Shown here: positions 25,343 through 33,926 of the stretch, in pieces | How positions within the stretch are numbered: the first letter of the stretch is position 1 | Layout: every line of letters begins with the position of its first letter | Source: Secundilactobacillus collinoides DSM 20515 = JCM 1123 | Lineage (GTDB): Bacteria > Bacillota > Bacilli > Lactobacillales > Lactobacillaceae | Assembly: GCF_001435975.1 (NCBI RefSeq) | Contig: NZ_AYYR01000067.1 | Coordinates: 39,705 to 103,704 of the forward strand | Direction of reading: 5' to 3' | Length of the DNA stretch: 64,000 bases | Notes under the pieces: model-generated | What the model was told of the DNA's origin: nothing | Database searches by the model: none | Seen by the model: the letters and a program-made list of their open reading frames with translations, nothing else | Made by a program: the position numbers and the translations under genes

Positions 25343-26023
25343 GTGGCAACGCTTGAATTTCAAGATCAAAAATTGTATCAATTACGCCAGATTGGGTTAG
25401 CAGTCACTGCGGTGGGCGGTTTCATCGACGCTTACACCTTCATGCAGCGCGGCGGCGTGCTGGCCGCGGGGCAGACTGGAAACATTATTTTTCTTAGCGT
25501 TGACCTGACTCAGCACGATCTGCCAGGCGCCTTAGTCAAAATCACAGCGTTACTCTTTTTCGCACTTGGTGTCGCTTTGGTAACCCTGTTCAAACACCAC
25601 CACTTCACCCATTACTGGCGAATCCTGATTCTTATTCTGGAAATGTTCGTCTGTGTGATCATCGGCTTCTTACCGCACAGCATGTCCAACCTGCTTGTTG
25701 TCCCGCCGCTGTCACTAGTCATGGCCATGCAGACGACTGCTTATAGTGAAATTGATAAGCAGGGGTACAACAACGTTTTTTCTACGGGAAATCTTAAAAA
25801 AGCGACCATCGCGCTTACCGAATTTGCTAACAGTCACGATCGTCATCAGGGCCGCGTTGCACTGATGTACTTTGCAATTGTTGGCAGCTTTGCGGGGGGC
25901 GCAATCGTTTCGGCGTTTTTGCAAGAATGGCTGGGAATCCGCACAATTTGGGTCATTGCCGGGGCGTTACTGCTGATTATTGGTTACTACGCGCATTTAC
26001 TGCATCATAAGTACGGTATTTAA
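25343..26023 (+). CDS. YoaK-family (DUF1275) membrane protein
   Basis: 226 residues, six membrane segments. Family features: GGFIDAYTFMQRGGVLAAGQTGNIIFLSVDL early in the protein and QTTAYSEIDKQGYNNVFSTGNLKK in the middle. Function of the family is unknown; transport is suspected. GTG start with AAGGAGG upstream. Probably co-transcribed with the two paralogous membrane proteins (24-nt gap). Confidence 0.88.
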   Translation: MATLEFQDQKLYQLRQIGLAVTAVGGFIDAYTFMQRGGVLAAGQTGNIIFLSVDLTQHDLPGALVKITALLFFALGVALVTLFKHHHFTHYWRILILILEMFVCVIIGFLPHSMSNLLVVPPLSLVMAMQTTAYSEIDKQGYNNVFSTGNLKKATIALTEFANSHDRHQGRVALMYFAIVGSFAGGAIVSAFLQEWLGIRTIWVIAGALLLIIGYYAHLLHHKYGI

Positions 26024-26034
26024 AGCAATGAATT

Positions 26035-26075
26035 AAAAGCCTCCACTGCGATTATTTCGTAGTTGGGGCTTTTGT
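26035..26075 (+). terminator. Terminator
   Basis: AAAAGCCTCCACTGCG with imperfect complement TCGTAGTTGGGGCTTTT, followed by GTTGTT. Confidence 0.55.
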
Positions 26076-26224
26076 TGTTCCTGCTGATAGTAATATTGGA
26101 TGCCCCATTTATTAAAATTTCAAAATATATAAATTCTGCACACCCGAAAGAATGTTCAAAATGAGACTTTGTCGCACACAAACACCGGAATAACCGCCTT
26201 TATGCCGGACATCTATACCAATTC

Positions 26225-26272
26225 TTTACAAAACTCACAGCTTCTTTACATAAACTAGACAATATCTTTACA
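26225..26272 (+). promoter_or_regulatory. Pho-box-like direct repeats (putative PhoP site)
   Basis: CTCACA (26234), TTTACA (26245), TAGACA (26256), TTTACA (26267): hexamers at an exact 11-bp period, plus a further TTTACA at 26225. This is the layout of Bacillus PhoP boxes (TTHACA repeats, 11-bp period). A -10-like TATGCT follows at 26282. Located upstream of the secreted phosphatase-fold gene. Confidence 0.6.
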
Positions 26273-26339
26273 TCACTTTAGTATGCTGATTGAGGTAGCA
26301 AAAACGCCGCCAAAAATTTTATTGGAGTTGAAGCCGTCT

Positions 26340-29300
26340 ATGAAGTCTAGAGTCCTAGCAAGCCTACTATTATGTTCCGCAACCCTACTCTCCACAACCG
26401 TTCCAGCAGTCGCTGCCGTCACAACGGCAACGCCGACCCCTACGAACCAGATTCCAAACCGGCAACTATTGCCCAATCCGTTTTCAAATATTTCATTTGA
26501 GAGCGGAAAGCCCATTGATACAACTGGTCAATTCAAAACGATGACACCATCCGGAGCGCCAAAAATCATGAGTGATGATTCCATTGATGGAAAAGTTGTT
26601 TCCTTTGATGGTCGCTCCGCCTATCAATTACCGGTTGCAAATGCCCAATATGATAAGCTTAAAAACGGCATGTCGATCGAGGCCTTTTTCAAATACGATA
26701 GCAAGGGGTCAACCACGGGTGAGCACGATATCTTCTCCAATCAACAAAGCGGCGGTCTGGGTCTCGGCCTGGAAGGCAACAAATTGACCTTTTATGCGCA
26801 CGTTGGCGGTGGGTACAAGCAACCCAATACACCACTCAAGACTGATAAGTGGCTACATGCCGTTGGCGTCATTGATAAGCAGGCTGGCAAGGTAAAACTC
26901 TATGTAAACGGCAAACTAGTTGATGAAAAAACCGCAACTGGCGATTTAAAATTAGCTCAGGGGAGCAACATCAACCACTTTGTCCTTGGTGGCGACAGTA
27001 CAAACGGCGGGGTTGAATCCTTAATGACCGGTCTCGTTAAGTCTGCCCGCTTGTATGATCACGTGTTATCCGCAGATGAGGTCAAAAATTTAAACACCAG
27101 CGCACAAACTGCCGTTCATCATGACAAGCAGGTCGCCCAAGCTTTTGAATCGCGGTTGGTCGGCGCGGGCGACATCGTTGGTGGCCACACTTACAGTCTC
27201 AATGTGCATACGCGCCAAATGGGTAAGGGGGACATCGACCAATTGGGTTATGATGTCACCTATGATCCTGGCCGATTCTCCTTTGTGAGTGCTGACCAGA
27301 CCCTCGGTGGCAAACAAACAACTGTGACCGAAACCGCACCAGGTCATTTGCACATTGATTCTTCAGCGTCATTTTCAGAAGCGGGTTTTCGTGATTTCGC
27401 CAAGACCAGACTTGCTCGCATCAAATTACGGGCAAAGACCGTTAAAGCCGGTACTTCTGAAAAAGCCATCATTAAATTTGGCAACGCCACTGCTTCCATG
27501 GCAGGCGCACCAGTAACCGGATTAAAGATGCAACAAGATGGGCAGCAGGCTGTTCAGATCCATGGTATGGCCACGCTAGACTATAACGGTGATGGTATCA
27601 TCGGCGCCGGTGACATTGCCTTGGCCCCGGCTGATAAAAAAGCTGAAGTCGCTCACAAGGCGGTCATTCGGCCTTACAAACACGTCATAGTTTTAACAAC
27701 TGACGGCGGTGGTAATCCATGGGATCCTAAAGGCATGTACTATACCACTGGCAGGGATCCGAAATGGACAACAGATCCGAACGTCTTGGCTAAACGAAAA
27801 AACACTTACACCATGACATTGTTCAATAAGCAGTTCGCCATGAGCACCAGCGCCCACTCTGTTCTGCCTGCGATTTCCGCCCAAAACTACCTCTCCATGC
27901 TCCATGGACTGCCATGGAACACAATGGATAAAGACTATCAGGCCACAAACACCACAGCGGGAGAAAACTACTTTGCCGACTTTGATAAGACTGTCGCTAA
28001 ATATCCATCGGTTTTCAAAGTCTTACAACAAGCAAACCCAACACAAAGTGCTGCGGCATTTGCTGAATGGACACCGATTCTGAACGGTATCACCGAGCCT
28101 GATGCAGTGGTAAACACCCAACCATCTGCCAGTCTAAAATCTTTTGATGATGTCGCCGACTACATCGGAACAGACGACTTCAAAAATACCGCTCTCACCT
28201 ACATGCAAAGTGACTACATGGATCATACTGGGCACTCAAAGGGCTGGTACAACGACAACTACTGGAATGAGTACGCTAAGTACGACGAACTCTTCAAAAC
28301 AGTTATGGAAAAATTGGAAAAAACCGGTCACATTCATGACACATTAGTGATTGCAAATGCCGATCACGGTGGCAAAGGCACCACCCACGGCCAGGACGCA
28401 ACAGAACCGAACACCAATATTTTCATGGCCTTCGGTGGCGAAACGGTCGACAATGGCCGGCATTTAGAGGGCGGCAGCAACGCTGATGTGAGTTCATTAA
28501 TTCTAAACGCCCTTCACGTAGCCCAGCCGAGCTCAATGACTGGTAAAGTGTTTGATTCATCGGCTTTCTTAGACCAAACTGACCTCGTTAAAAAGAACCG
28601 TAATGTGGAAACCATCAAGGTGACGAGTACGCCACACTACGCTAACGTTCACCTAACGGCTAAGGACCAGGAATTAAAAACAGCGGACATGCGAATCGAT
28701 CTAGCTGGCCGAACAGTGGATAAAATTACAACCCCTGCAGGCACTAAAATCATTCGACAAACTATTGAAAACAACGTTCTTTCGCTCACTTTGGGGTTTG
28801 ATCAGCAACCCGCCAAGGATGACGTTGCCACAATTAAATTCAACCCAGGTGCTGACCAAACGTCAGCCGTTAAGATTAAAGAAGCCATGGTCGGAACCGC
28901 CGCTGGTAAAGAGGTCTTAGTGGATCTTTTGAATGATCAATCAACAACCGACCCACAACAACCAGAAACGCCAGATAACATCAACAACAGTCTTCGTGGT
29001 CTGGAAATTTACGCGACCAAAACAATTGGTTTTTATAAGCAAGCGGCAAGTCGCCATCCTCAACTCTATCGTTGGTACGAAAGAAAATCACAAACGAATT
29101 GGCCAAAATTCACCATTATAAAGCAAGTGAAAACGCGCCATGGTGTCTGGTATCAAGTTTGTGACAATAACCGTGGCCGAACCCATAACAAAATTGGGTA
29201 TCTTAAAGCCAATTCACACGCCTTAACGACTGCGTACTACACGACCACGCCACGGCGCATCATAGTCATCGCTAAACAAGGTGTGAGAAGTTATCGGGAC

Positions 29301-29450
29301 ACAAGTATGCATCACCACGGTAAACACATCCGCCGCTATGCAATTTTACGCGTCAAGCGTCTCATCAAAACAAACAACCAAGTGCTCCTTCAACTCAACA
29401 ATGGCCAATACATCACGGCTGACAAACACATGACCAAAGCATTGCGTTAG
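26340..29450 (+). CDS. Secreted LamG/cohesin-like/dockerin-like/alkaline-phosphatase-fold protein with DUF5776-like C-terminus
   Basis: 1036 residues. Signal peptide MKSRVLASLLLCSATLLSTT (cut near AVAA). LamG/ConA-like domain about 35-255; cohesin-like beta domain about 270-400; one EF-hand/dockerin-like half repeat DYNGDGIIGAGD about 409-420; alkaline-phosphatase superfamily domain about 440-720 with metal motif LTTDGGGN, nucleophile region STSAHSVLPAISA near 501, DHTGHSKGW and ANADHGGKGTTHG; then a second cohesin-like domain about 756-865 and a basic wall-binding C-terminus (884-1036) like DUF5776. No LPxTG anchor. Probably a surface phosphodiesterase or phosphatase. ATG at 26340 preferred for the signal peptide; GGAG lies 12 nt upstream. 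Context: Pho-box-like repeats. Confidence 0.75.
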   Translation: MKSRVLASLLLCSATLLSTTVPAVAAVTTATPTPTNQIPNRQLLPNPFSNISFESGKPIDTTGQFKTMTPSGAPKIMSDDSIDGKVVSFDGRSAYQLPVANAQYDKLKNGMSIEAFFKYDSKGSTTGEHDIFSNQQSGGLGLGLEGNKLTFYAHVGGGYKQPNTPLKTDKWLHAVGVIDKQAGKVKLYVNGKLVDEKTATGDLKLAQGSNINHFVLGGDSTNGGVESLMTGLVKSARLYDHVLSADEVKNLNTSAQTAVHHDKQVAQAFESRLVGAGDIVGGHTYSLNVHTRQMGKGDIDQLGYDVTYDPGRFSFVSADQTLGGKQTTVTETAPGHLHIDSSASFSEAGFRDFAKTRLARIKLRAKTVKAGTSEKAIIKFGNATASMAGAPVTGLKMQQDGQQAVQIHGMATLDYNGDGIIGAGDIALAPADKKAEVAHKAVIRPYKHVIVLTTDGGGNPWDPKGMYYTTGRDPKWTTDPNVLAKRKNTYTMTLFNKQFAMSTSAHSVLPAISAQNYLSMLHGLPWNTMDKDYQATNTTAGENYFADFDKTVAKYPSVFKVLQQANPTQSAAAFAEWTPILNGITEPDAVVNTQPSASLKSFDDVADYIGTDDFKNTALTYMQSDYMDHTGHSKGWYNDNYWNEYAKYDELFKTVMEKLEKTGHIHDTLVIANADHGGKGTTHGQDATEPNTNIFMAFGGETVDNGRHLEGGSNADVSSLILNALHVAQPSSMTGKVFDSSAFLDQTDLVKKNRNVETIKVTSTPHYANVHLTAKDQELKTADMRIDLAGRTVDKITTPAGTKIIRQTIENNVLSLTLGFDQQPAKDDVATIKFNPGADQTSAVKIKEAMVGTAAGKEVLVDLLNDQSTTDPQQPETPDNINNSLRGLEIYATKTIGFYKQAASRHPQLYRWYERKSQTNWPKFTIIKQVKTRHGVWYQVCDNNRGRTHNKIGYLKANSHALTTAYYTTTPRRIIVIAKQGVRSYRDTSMHHHGKHIRRYAILRVKRLIKTNNQVLLQLNNGQYITADKHMTKALR

Positions 29451-29465
29451 TTTCGTTCTAATAAA

Positions 29466-29503
29466 AGACCAAGTCACTCTCCTCTAGGAGTGACTTGGTT
29501 TTT
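29466..29503. terminator. Bidirectional terminator
   Basis: AAGACCAAGTCACTC, loop, GAGTGACTTGGTTTTTT between convergent genes. Confidence 0.9.
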
Positions 29504-29505
29504 TA

Positions 29506-30507
29506 TTAGAACGAAAGTAAAACCTTGCCCTGTGGATGGCCTTCTTTTACATAGCGTAAGGCATCATTAATCTCATCAAGTGTAAATGTTTTTGAATCAA
29601 CCGCGGGCACAATGTTATTGTTCTCAATAACCGAACTAACTTCTCGCAGCTGTTCAGCGGAGGCCCGTACAAACATGAACCCATATGTTACACCAGCTTG
29701 GCGTGCCTGCCAATCAAACTTGGCCCCCGCCAATCCAAATAAAAGCTGTTTCCATTTTGGTAGCCCATAGTCGACAGCAAACTGCTTATTTGGTCCCGCC
29801 TTTAAACTCAGCAACTGCCCACCAGGTTTAATAATTGAAAATTCATGTGCCAATTCAGTTGCACCAAGTGTATCAATTACATAATCAACTTGGGATAACG
29901 TTTCCCAATAATTCTCCGTCTGGTAATCTAAATATTGATCAGCACCACTGGCTAATGCGTGCGCTTTCGCCCGGGCATTACCAGAGACAATGACCGTCAA
30001 CCCCATTGCTTTGGCCAACGGAATAGCAAGTTGACCAAAGCTACCAGACCCGCCCGGAATAAAGAGCGTCTCACCCGCTTTTGCGTGAAGTTCTTCATGC
30101 AGTGCCTGATACGCAGTTAAACCAGTTAAGGCAGAGGCCGCCGCGGTCTTAAAATTTAAATTGGTTGGGAGTTGTGAAATGGCAGCCGAAGAAACCGCGA
30201 CATATTCTGCGAAGGCACCAATTTTAATCACCGGCAACCGTGTATAAATCGCGTCACCCACCACAAAATTGGTCACTTTACTGCCAATGGCTTCAATAAT
30301 ACCTGCCAGTTCATTGCCAAGTGTCAACGGCATCGCATAGTTCTGAATCAACTTGACGCTGCCATCAATATTCATTAAATCAAGCGGGTTGACCGCCGCC
30401 TCTTTCACGCGAACTAACACCTCATTAGGCTGAATTTGCGGTTTTGCCGTTTCGGCAACAGCGACATTGAGTTGTTTGGAATAGCCAGTAATTTGAGCTG
30501 CTTTCAT
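29506..30507 (-). CDS. NADP-dependent quinone-oxidoreductase-like MDR protein
   Basis: 333 residues, zinc-free medium-chain dehydrogenase/reductase. N-terminal GroES-like domain (VLVRVKEAAVNPLDLMN, GNELAGIIEAIG), then a Rossmann fold with GGSGSFGQLAIPLAKAMG. Acts on quinones or enals with NADPH. AAAGGAG precedes the ATG at 30507. A 17-bp site TTGAACAATCATTCTAA upstream resembles one upstream of the adjacent TetR gene, so the two are probably co-regulated. Confidence 0.88.
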   Translation of the reverse strand: MKAAQITGYSKQLNVAVAETAKPQIQPNEVLVRVKEAAVNPLDLMNIDGSVKLIQNYAMPLTLGNELAGIIEAIGSKVTNFVVGDAIYTRLPVIKIGAFAEYVAVSSAAISQLPTNLNFKTAAASALTGLTAYQALHEELHAKAGETLFIPGGSGSFGQLAIPLAKAMGLTVIVSGNARAKAHALASGADQYLDYQTENYWETLSQVDYVIDTLGATELAHEFSIIKPGGQLLSLKAGPNKQFAVDYGLPKWKQLLFGLAGAKFDWQARQAGVTYGFMFVRASAEQLREVSSVIENNNIVPAVDSKTFTLDEINDALRYVKEGHPQGKVLLSF

Positions 30508-30523
30508 CGATTTTTCTCCTTTA

Positions 30524-30540
30524 TTGAACAATCATTCTAA
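30524..30540 (-). promoter_or_regulatory. Putative TetR operator, copy 1
   Basis: TTGAACAATCATTCTAA, 14 of 17 identical to the site at 31190-31206. Confidence 0.45.
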
Positions 30541-30547
30541 TATGGTT

Positions 30548-30573
30548 AAAAAATAAATCCCATTATTCGGGAT
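30548..30573 (-). terminator. Terminator of the TetR gene
   Basis: On the minus strand GATCCC, loop, GGGATTTATTTTTT. Confidence 0.6.
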
Positions 30574-30587
30574 CTTCTCAATTCTGA

Positions 30588-31166
30588 TTAACTTCTAATA
30601 GCTGCCAAGGTCATAGCAATAATCTGATCAAGCTCTTGGTCACTCGTGCTAACTTTGGTCATCACGCGAATCCCAGTAAATGCGTTGTTTAAATAACTCG
30701 CTAAAGCATCCGGATCCAAATTGGCCGAAAGTTCACCGTGAAGCTGCGCCTGACCGAGTAGTGTCGAAAACTTCCGTTGGTTACGTGTGAACATCCGTTG
30801 TAAGATGGCGCCCACCTCAGGATCAATCACAGCAAGCTCCGTTGCAGAATTGACCATCAAACAACCTTTGGGTGAAGTCCGATTTTGAAACGCCGCCGAA
30901 TGAAAAATTGCTCGTAGTTTGCCAAGAAGCGTTGTCTCTGAATCGCTGGCTTTCTGGAATAGATCATTTGCAAACTGGTCATACCGCGCAAGTGCCTTTA
31001 AAAATAAAGTGTGCTTGTCGCCAAACGTATCGTAAATACTTTTTCGGTTAATTCCCATATTGTCTACCAGGTCCTGCATGGACGTTTTTTCGTACCCCTG
31101 TGTCCAAAACAACCGCATTGCCTTGTCTAAAACAGCATCAATTTCAAAAGCCTTAGTCCTTGCCAT
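30588..31166 (-). CDS. TetR/AcrR-family regulator
   Basis: 192 residues starting MARTKAFE, with AFEIDAVLDKAMRLFWTQGYEKTSMQDL helix pair, MGINRKSIYDTFGDKHTLF recognition segment, and a TetR_C region like AcuR/YxaF types (NRTSPKGCLMVNSATELA). GAGGA lies 9 nt before the ATG at 31166. Controls itself and the downstream quinone oxidoreductase, judged by shared operators; probably responds to an electrophile or quinone. Confidence 0.9.
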   Translation of the reverse strand: MARTKAFEIDAVLDKAMRLFWTQGYEKTSMQDLVDNMGINRKSIYDTFGDKHTLFLKALARYDQFANDLFQKASDSETTLLGKLRAIFHSAAFQNRTSPKGCLMVNSATELAVIDPEVGAILQRMFTRNQRKFSTLLGQAQLHGELSANLDPDALASYLNNAFTGIRVMTKVSTSDQELDQIIAMTLAAIRS

Positions 31167-31189
31167 GCGCATCAATCCTCACTTTATAA

Positions 31190-31206
31190 TTGAATGTTCA
31201 TTCTAA
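31190..31206 (-). promoter_or_regulatory. Putative TetR operator, copy 2
   Basis: TTGAATGTTCATTCTAA with the perfect core GAATG-TT-CATTC, just upstream of the TetR start. Confidence 0.5.
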
Positions 31207-31251
31207 TATACACACTATTTGATAAAATTGCAATAACTAATTTTGGCAAAC

Positions 31252-31280
31252 AAAAAAAGGACTGACTCTAGTCCTTTTTT
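31252..31280. terminator. Bidirectional terminator
   Basis: AAAAAAAGGACT, loop GACTCT, AGTCCTTTTTT, after the KDG kinase gene. Confidence 0.85.
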
Positions 31281-31300
31281 AAGGTATATAACCCGTAACT

Positions 31301-32254
31301 TTAAACTGGTTTCTTTTCCATCAAACTTAACAGATTGTTACGGTCAGGATAACCAGTGTTATCGCCCTCACTTTGAACTGCCAGTGCCCCAATAGTGGTT
31401 GCACGTCTCAAACAATCTTCAAGTGATAAATGATCCAATAATCCAGAAATAATACCTGTTGCAAAACCGTCGCCAGCCCCCACGGTATCAACAACTTTGT
31501 CTACTTGCAGTGCTGGCACAGATACCGTCCGCTGTTTATCGTCAAAAGCAACAGCACCAATTGTTCCATTCTTTAGAATGACCAACTTCGTGTATGAACC
31601 TGCTAAATAATAATTGGCGATGCTTTGAGGATTAGAATAACCGGTTAGTTTTTGACCTTCTTTTAATCCTGGGAAAACAACATCAGCAAGTGATGCCACT
31701 TCATTTATTGTGGCAATCATTGTTTTCTCCGATTGCCACAACTGTTTTCGAATATTTGGATCAAAAGTAACAATTGCCCCCATATGATGTGCCTTACTAA
31801 TTAACGATAATGCCGCGCGATAGGCATTTTCGCTAAGGGCCAATGAGATACCAGTAATATGCAGTACCTTTAAACCAGTCAGATCAATCGAATCAATGTC
31901 ACTTTCAGTGATTTGATTAACTGAGCTTCCCGCTCTAAAGTACGCAATTTGCGGATCGCCATGACTCACACGCGTTTTAAAATAAAAGCCGGTATATGAG
32001 TGCTCTTTTTGAAAAAGATAGGATGTATCCACATGATTTGTTGCTAATTCGTGTTTAATAAAGTTTCCGGTAAAATCTTTGCCAATTGATGAGACATAAG
32101 AACTATTGAATCCCATTCTAGCCACACCGATGGCGACATTTAATTCTGCACCTGCGGAAAATCTTCTAAATTTAGTGACCTCCTCTAGCGGCTTATCCAT
32201 TTCTTCAGACGAATAAACTGCTAAAGGTTCACCAAACGTTAAAAATTCAGGCAT
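31301..32254 (-). CDS. kdgK: 2-keto-3-deoxygluconate kinase (PfkB family)
   Basis: 317 residues, ribokinase/PfkB fold. FTFGEPLAVYSSEE-type start, FSAGAELNVAIGVARMG near residue 31 (substrate lid), and the ATP/anion-hole motif DTVGAGDGFATG near residue 250 with its catalytic Asp. Phosphorylates 2-dehydro-3-deoxygluconate to KDPG. AGAAAGGAGG precedes the ATG. Clustered with an IclR regulator, KDPG aldolase and an SDR of the same pathway; two IclR-like operators lie upstream. Sequence is more AT-rich than flanking genes. Confidence 0.85.
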   Translation of the reverse strand: MPEFLTFGEPLAVYSSEEMDKPLEEVTKFRRFSAGAELNVAIGVARMGFNSSYVSSIGKDFTGNFIKHELATNHVDTSYLFQKEHSYTGFYFKTRVSHGDPQIAYFRAGSSVNQITESDIDSIDLTGLKVLHITGISLALSENAYRAALSLISKAHHMGAIVTFDPNIRKQLWQSEKTMIATINEVASLADVVFPGLKEGQKLTGYSNPQSIANYYLAGSYTKLVILKNGTIGAVAFDDKQRTVSVPALQVDKVVDTVGAGDGFATGIISGLLDHLSLEDCLRRATTIGALAVQSEGDNTGYPDRNNLLSLMEKKPV

Positions 32255-32278
32255 TTGAAAACCTCCTTTCTAAAGGAA

Positions 32279-32315
32279 GTTTCTTAATTGGAAACTATAT
32301 TTCTCTTTTGGATAT
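32279..32315. promoter_or_regulatory. Tandem IclR/KdgR-like operators upstream of kdgK
   Basis: Two 17-bp palindrome-like sites, GTTTCTTAATTGGAAAC (32279-32295) and ATTTCTCTTTTGGATAT (32299-32315), 20 bp apart centre to centre. Same pair and spacing as at 33176-33212. Confidence 0.65.
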
Positions 32316-32333
32316 ATTTAATATAAAATACCA

Positions 32334-32368
32334 AATAAAAAAAAGCAAGTGCTTTTTTACACTTGCTT
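32334..32368 (-). terminator. Terminator of the IclR gene
   Basis: On the minus strand AAGCAAGTG, loop, CACTTGCTTTTTTTTA. Confidence 0.8.
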
Positions 32369-33115
32369 ACTAATTTTCGCCTTAGCATCTAAAACTAAAT
32401 CAATTATTTTTTGCTGCTGGTCTGGTGTCATGCGATACGCAGGCACACTGACACTAAATGCGCCATACACATGTTTATCTTTCTCAATTGCAGCACCGAT
32501 ACACATAACTTCGTTTTCATTCTCACGATCATCAATAGCATATCCGCATTTTCTCGCGTCATTAATTTCCTTCAACAATCTGGCCTTATTCGTAATTGTA
32601 TTTTCAGCCCTCGGTAAAAAATCCACACTGTCCGCATATTTTTCAATTTCATCCTTGGTCTTTGTTGCTAAAGTTGCTTTCCCCATTGATGAACAATACA
32701 TCGGTAAGTCACCACCCACTCGCGATTTCAGTGCAACTGACCGATTACCTTCAATTTTTTCAAGAAAAACAATTTCATTATGTTCCTCAATGCCAAGGTG
32801 AACAGTTTCACCTGTAATATCTCGAATTTTAGTTAAGTAAGGTTTTGCGATTTTAGTGATATCAAGTCCACTTAACGCTTTTTCTGAATAACCAATCATC
32901 GCTGTCCCAATATAGTACGTTTTGTTAACTTCATCACGATAAACGAAATTTAAAAATTCTAACGTTGTCAATATTTTCAATACTGTTGGTTTTGAAATAT
33001 CAACACCTTCAGTGATTTCCGTTAGCGTCGGAGCTTGAGCCGATAACATGATAAAATCCAAAATTTTTTTTGCGTGAATTAACACTGTCCCGTAAAGCTT
33101 TCTTTGCTCACTCAT
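32357..33115 (-). CDS. kdgR: IclR-family regulator (KdgR-like)
   Basis: 252 residues. N-terminal winged helix (ILDFIMLSAQAPTLTEITEGVDISKPTVLKILTTLE) and C-terminal IclR ligand domain (TGETVHLGIEEHNEIVFLEKI, YAIDDRENENEVMCIGAAI). KDG or KDPG is the expected effector, by analogy with KdgR. AAGGAGGATT precedes the ATG. It sits between the divergent kinase and aldolase operons, both of which have the same tandem operator, so I infer it represses both. Confidence 0.85.
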   Translation of the reverse strand: MSEQRKLYGTVLIHAKKILDFIMLSAQAPTLTEITEGVDISKPTVLKILTTLEFLNFVYRDEVNKTYYIGTAMIGYSEKALSGLDITKIAKPYLTKIRDITGETVHLGIEEHNEIVFLEKIEGNRSVALKSRVGGDLPMYCSSMGKATLATKTKDEIEKYADSVDFLPRAENTITNKARLLKEINDARKCGYAIDDRENENEVMCIGAAIEKDKHVYGAFSVSVPAYRMTPDQQQKIIDLVLDAKAKISKQV

Positions 33116-33137
33116 TCATAATCCTCCTTGAAAAGGC

Positions 33138-33166
33138 TTGCATTAAAAAATAGTTAATTATATAAT
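33138..33166 (+). promoter_or_regulatory. Promoter of the kdgA-SDR-gatC operon
   Basis: TTGCAT (33138-33143), 17-bp spacer, TATAAT (33161-33166). The tandem operators begin 10 nt downstream, so a bound repressor would block the start or early elongation. Confidence 0.6.
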
Positions 33167-33175
33167 TTCATCATG

Positions 33176-33212
33176 GTTTCTTAATAAGAACTGCTGTTTC
33201 TCTTTTGGAAAT
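33176..33212. promoter_or_regulatory. Tandem IclR/KdgR-like operators upstream of kdgA
   Basis: GTTTCTTAATAAGAACT (33176-33192) and GTTTCTCTTTTGGAAAT (33196-33212), again 20 bp apart. Shares GTTTCTTAAT and TTTCTCTTTTGGA with the kdgK-side pair. Confidence 0.65.
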
Positions 33213-33233
33213 TATCTATAAGGTGATTATAAC

Positions 33234-33893
33234 ATGAAACGGCTAAATATTTTACAAAGATGTTTAAATTCAGGTGTCGTTGCAGTTGTCCGTGGCAATT
33301 CAACGGAAGAATCCTATAATACCGCCATTGCATGTATCGAAGGCGGTGTGACTTCAATTGAACTTGCTTTTACGGCACCGCATGCTGATCAAACAATTAG
33401 CAAACTGGCTGATAAGTATAGCAAGAATACCGCAGTAGTAATTGGTGCTGGAACAGTTTTAGACGCGCCAACGGCAAGACTCGCCATTTTATCAGGTGCT
33501 GAATTTATCGTAAGCTCCTCATTCAATAACGAAGTTGCGGAAATTTGTAACCTCTATCAAATTCCATATATGCCAGGTTGCCAGACACCTAAAGAAATTC
33601 AAACAGCATTAACTGCTGGTGTGGATATCATCAAAGTCTTTCCAGCAAAGATTGTTGGAATGGGATTCTTTGACGCAATTAAAAAAGGCCCGCTTCCTCA
33701 TACCAATTTGATGCCAACTGGTGGTGTCAATTTGGACAACATGGCGGAGTGGTTTAATCACGGTGCAGTTTTAGTCGGTGCTGGCGGCAACTTAACCTCT
33801 CCGGCTGCAACTGGAAACTTTGCTGAAGTTACAAAATTAGCCGTCCAATATCATGCTGAGTGGGAAACGATTAAGAAGACTATCACTCAATAA
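33234..33893 (+). CDS. kdgA: KDPG / 4-hydroxy-2-oxoglutarate aldolase
   Basis: 219 residues, class I TIM-barrel aldolase. Key features: VAVVRGNSTEESY with the catalytic Glu region, GAGTVLDAPTARLAI, and the Schiff-base Lys in DIIKVFPAKIVG, then LMPTGGVNLDN. Splits KDPG to pyruvate and glyceraldehyde-3-phosphate. ATG has AAGGTGATT upstream. First gene of a three-gene operon with the SDR and the permease. Confidence 0.9.
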   Translation: MKRLNILQRCLNSGVVAVVRGNSTEESYNTAIACIEGGVTSIELAFTAPHADQTISKLADKYSKNTAVVIGAGTVLDAPTARLAILSGAEFIVSSSFNNEVAEICNLYQIPYMPGCQTPKEIQTALTAGVDIIKVFPAKIVGMGFFDAIKKGPLPHTNLMPTGGVNLDNMAEWFNHGAVLVGAGGNLTSPAATGNFAEVTKLAVQYHAEWETIKKTITQ

Positions 33894-33926
33894 GACATCT
33901 TTATTTTACCAAAGGAGAATAACAAA

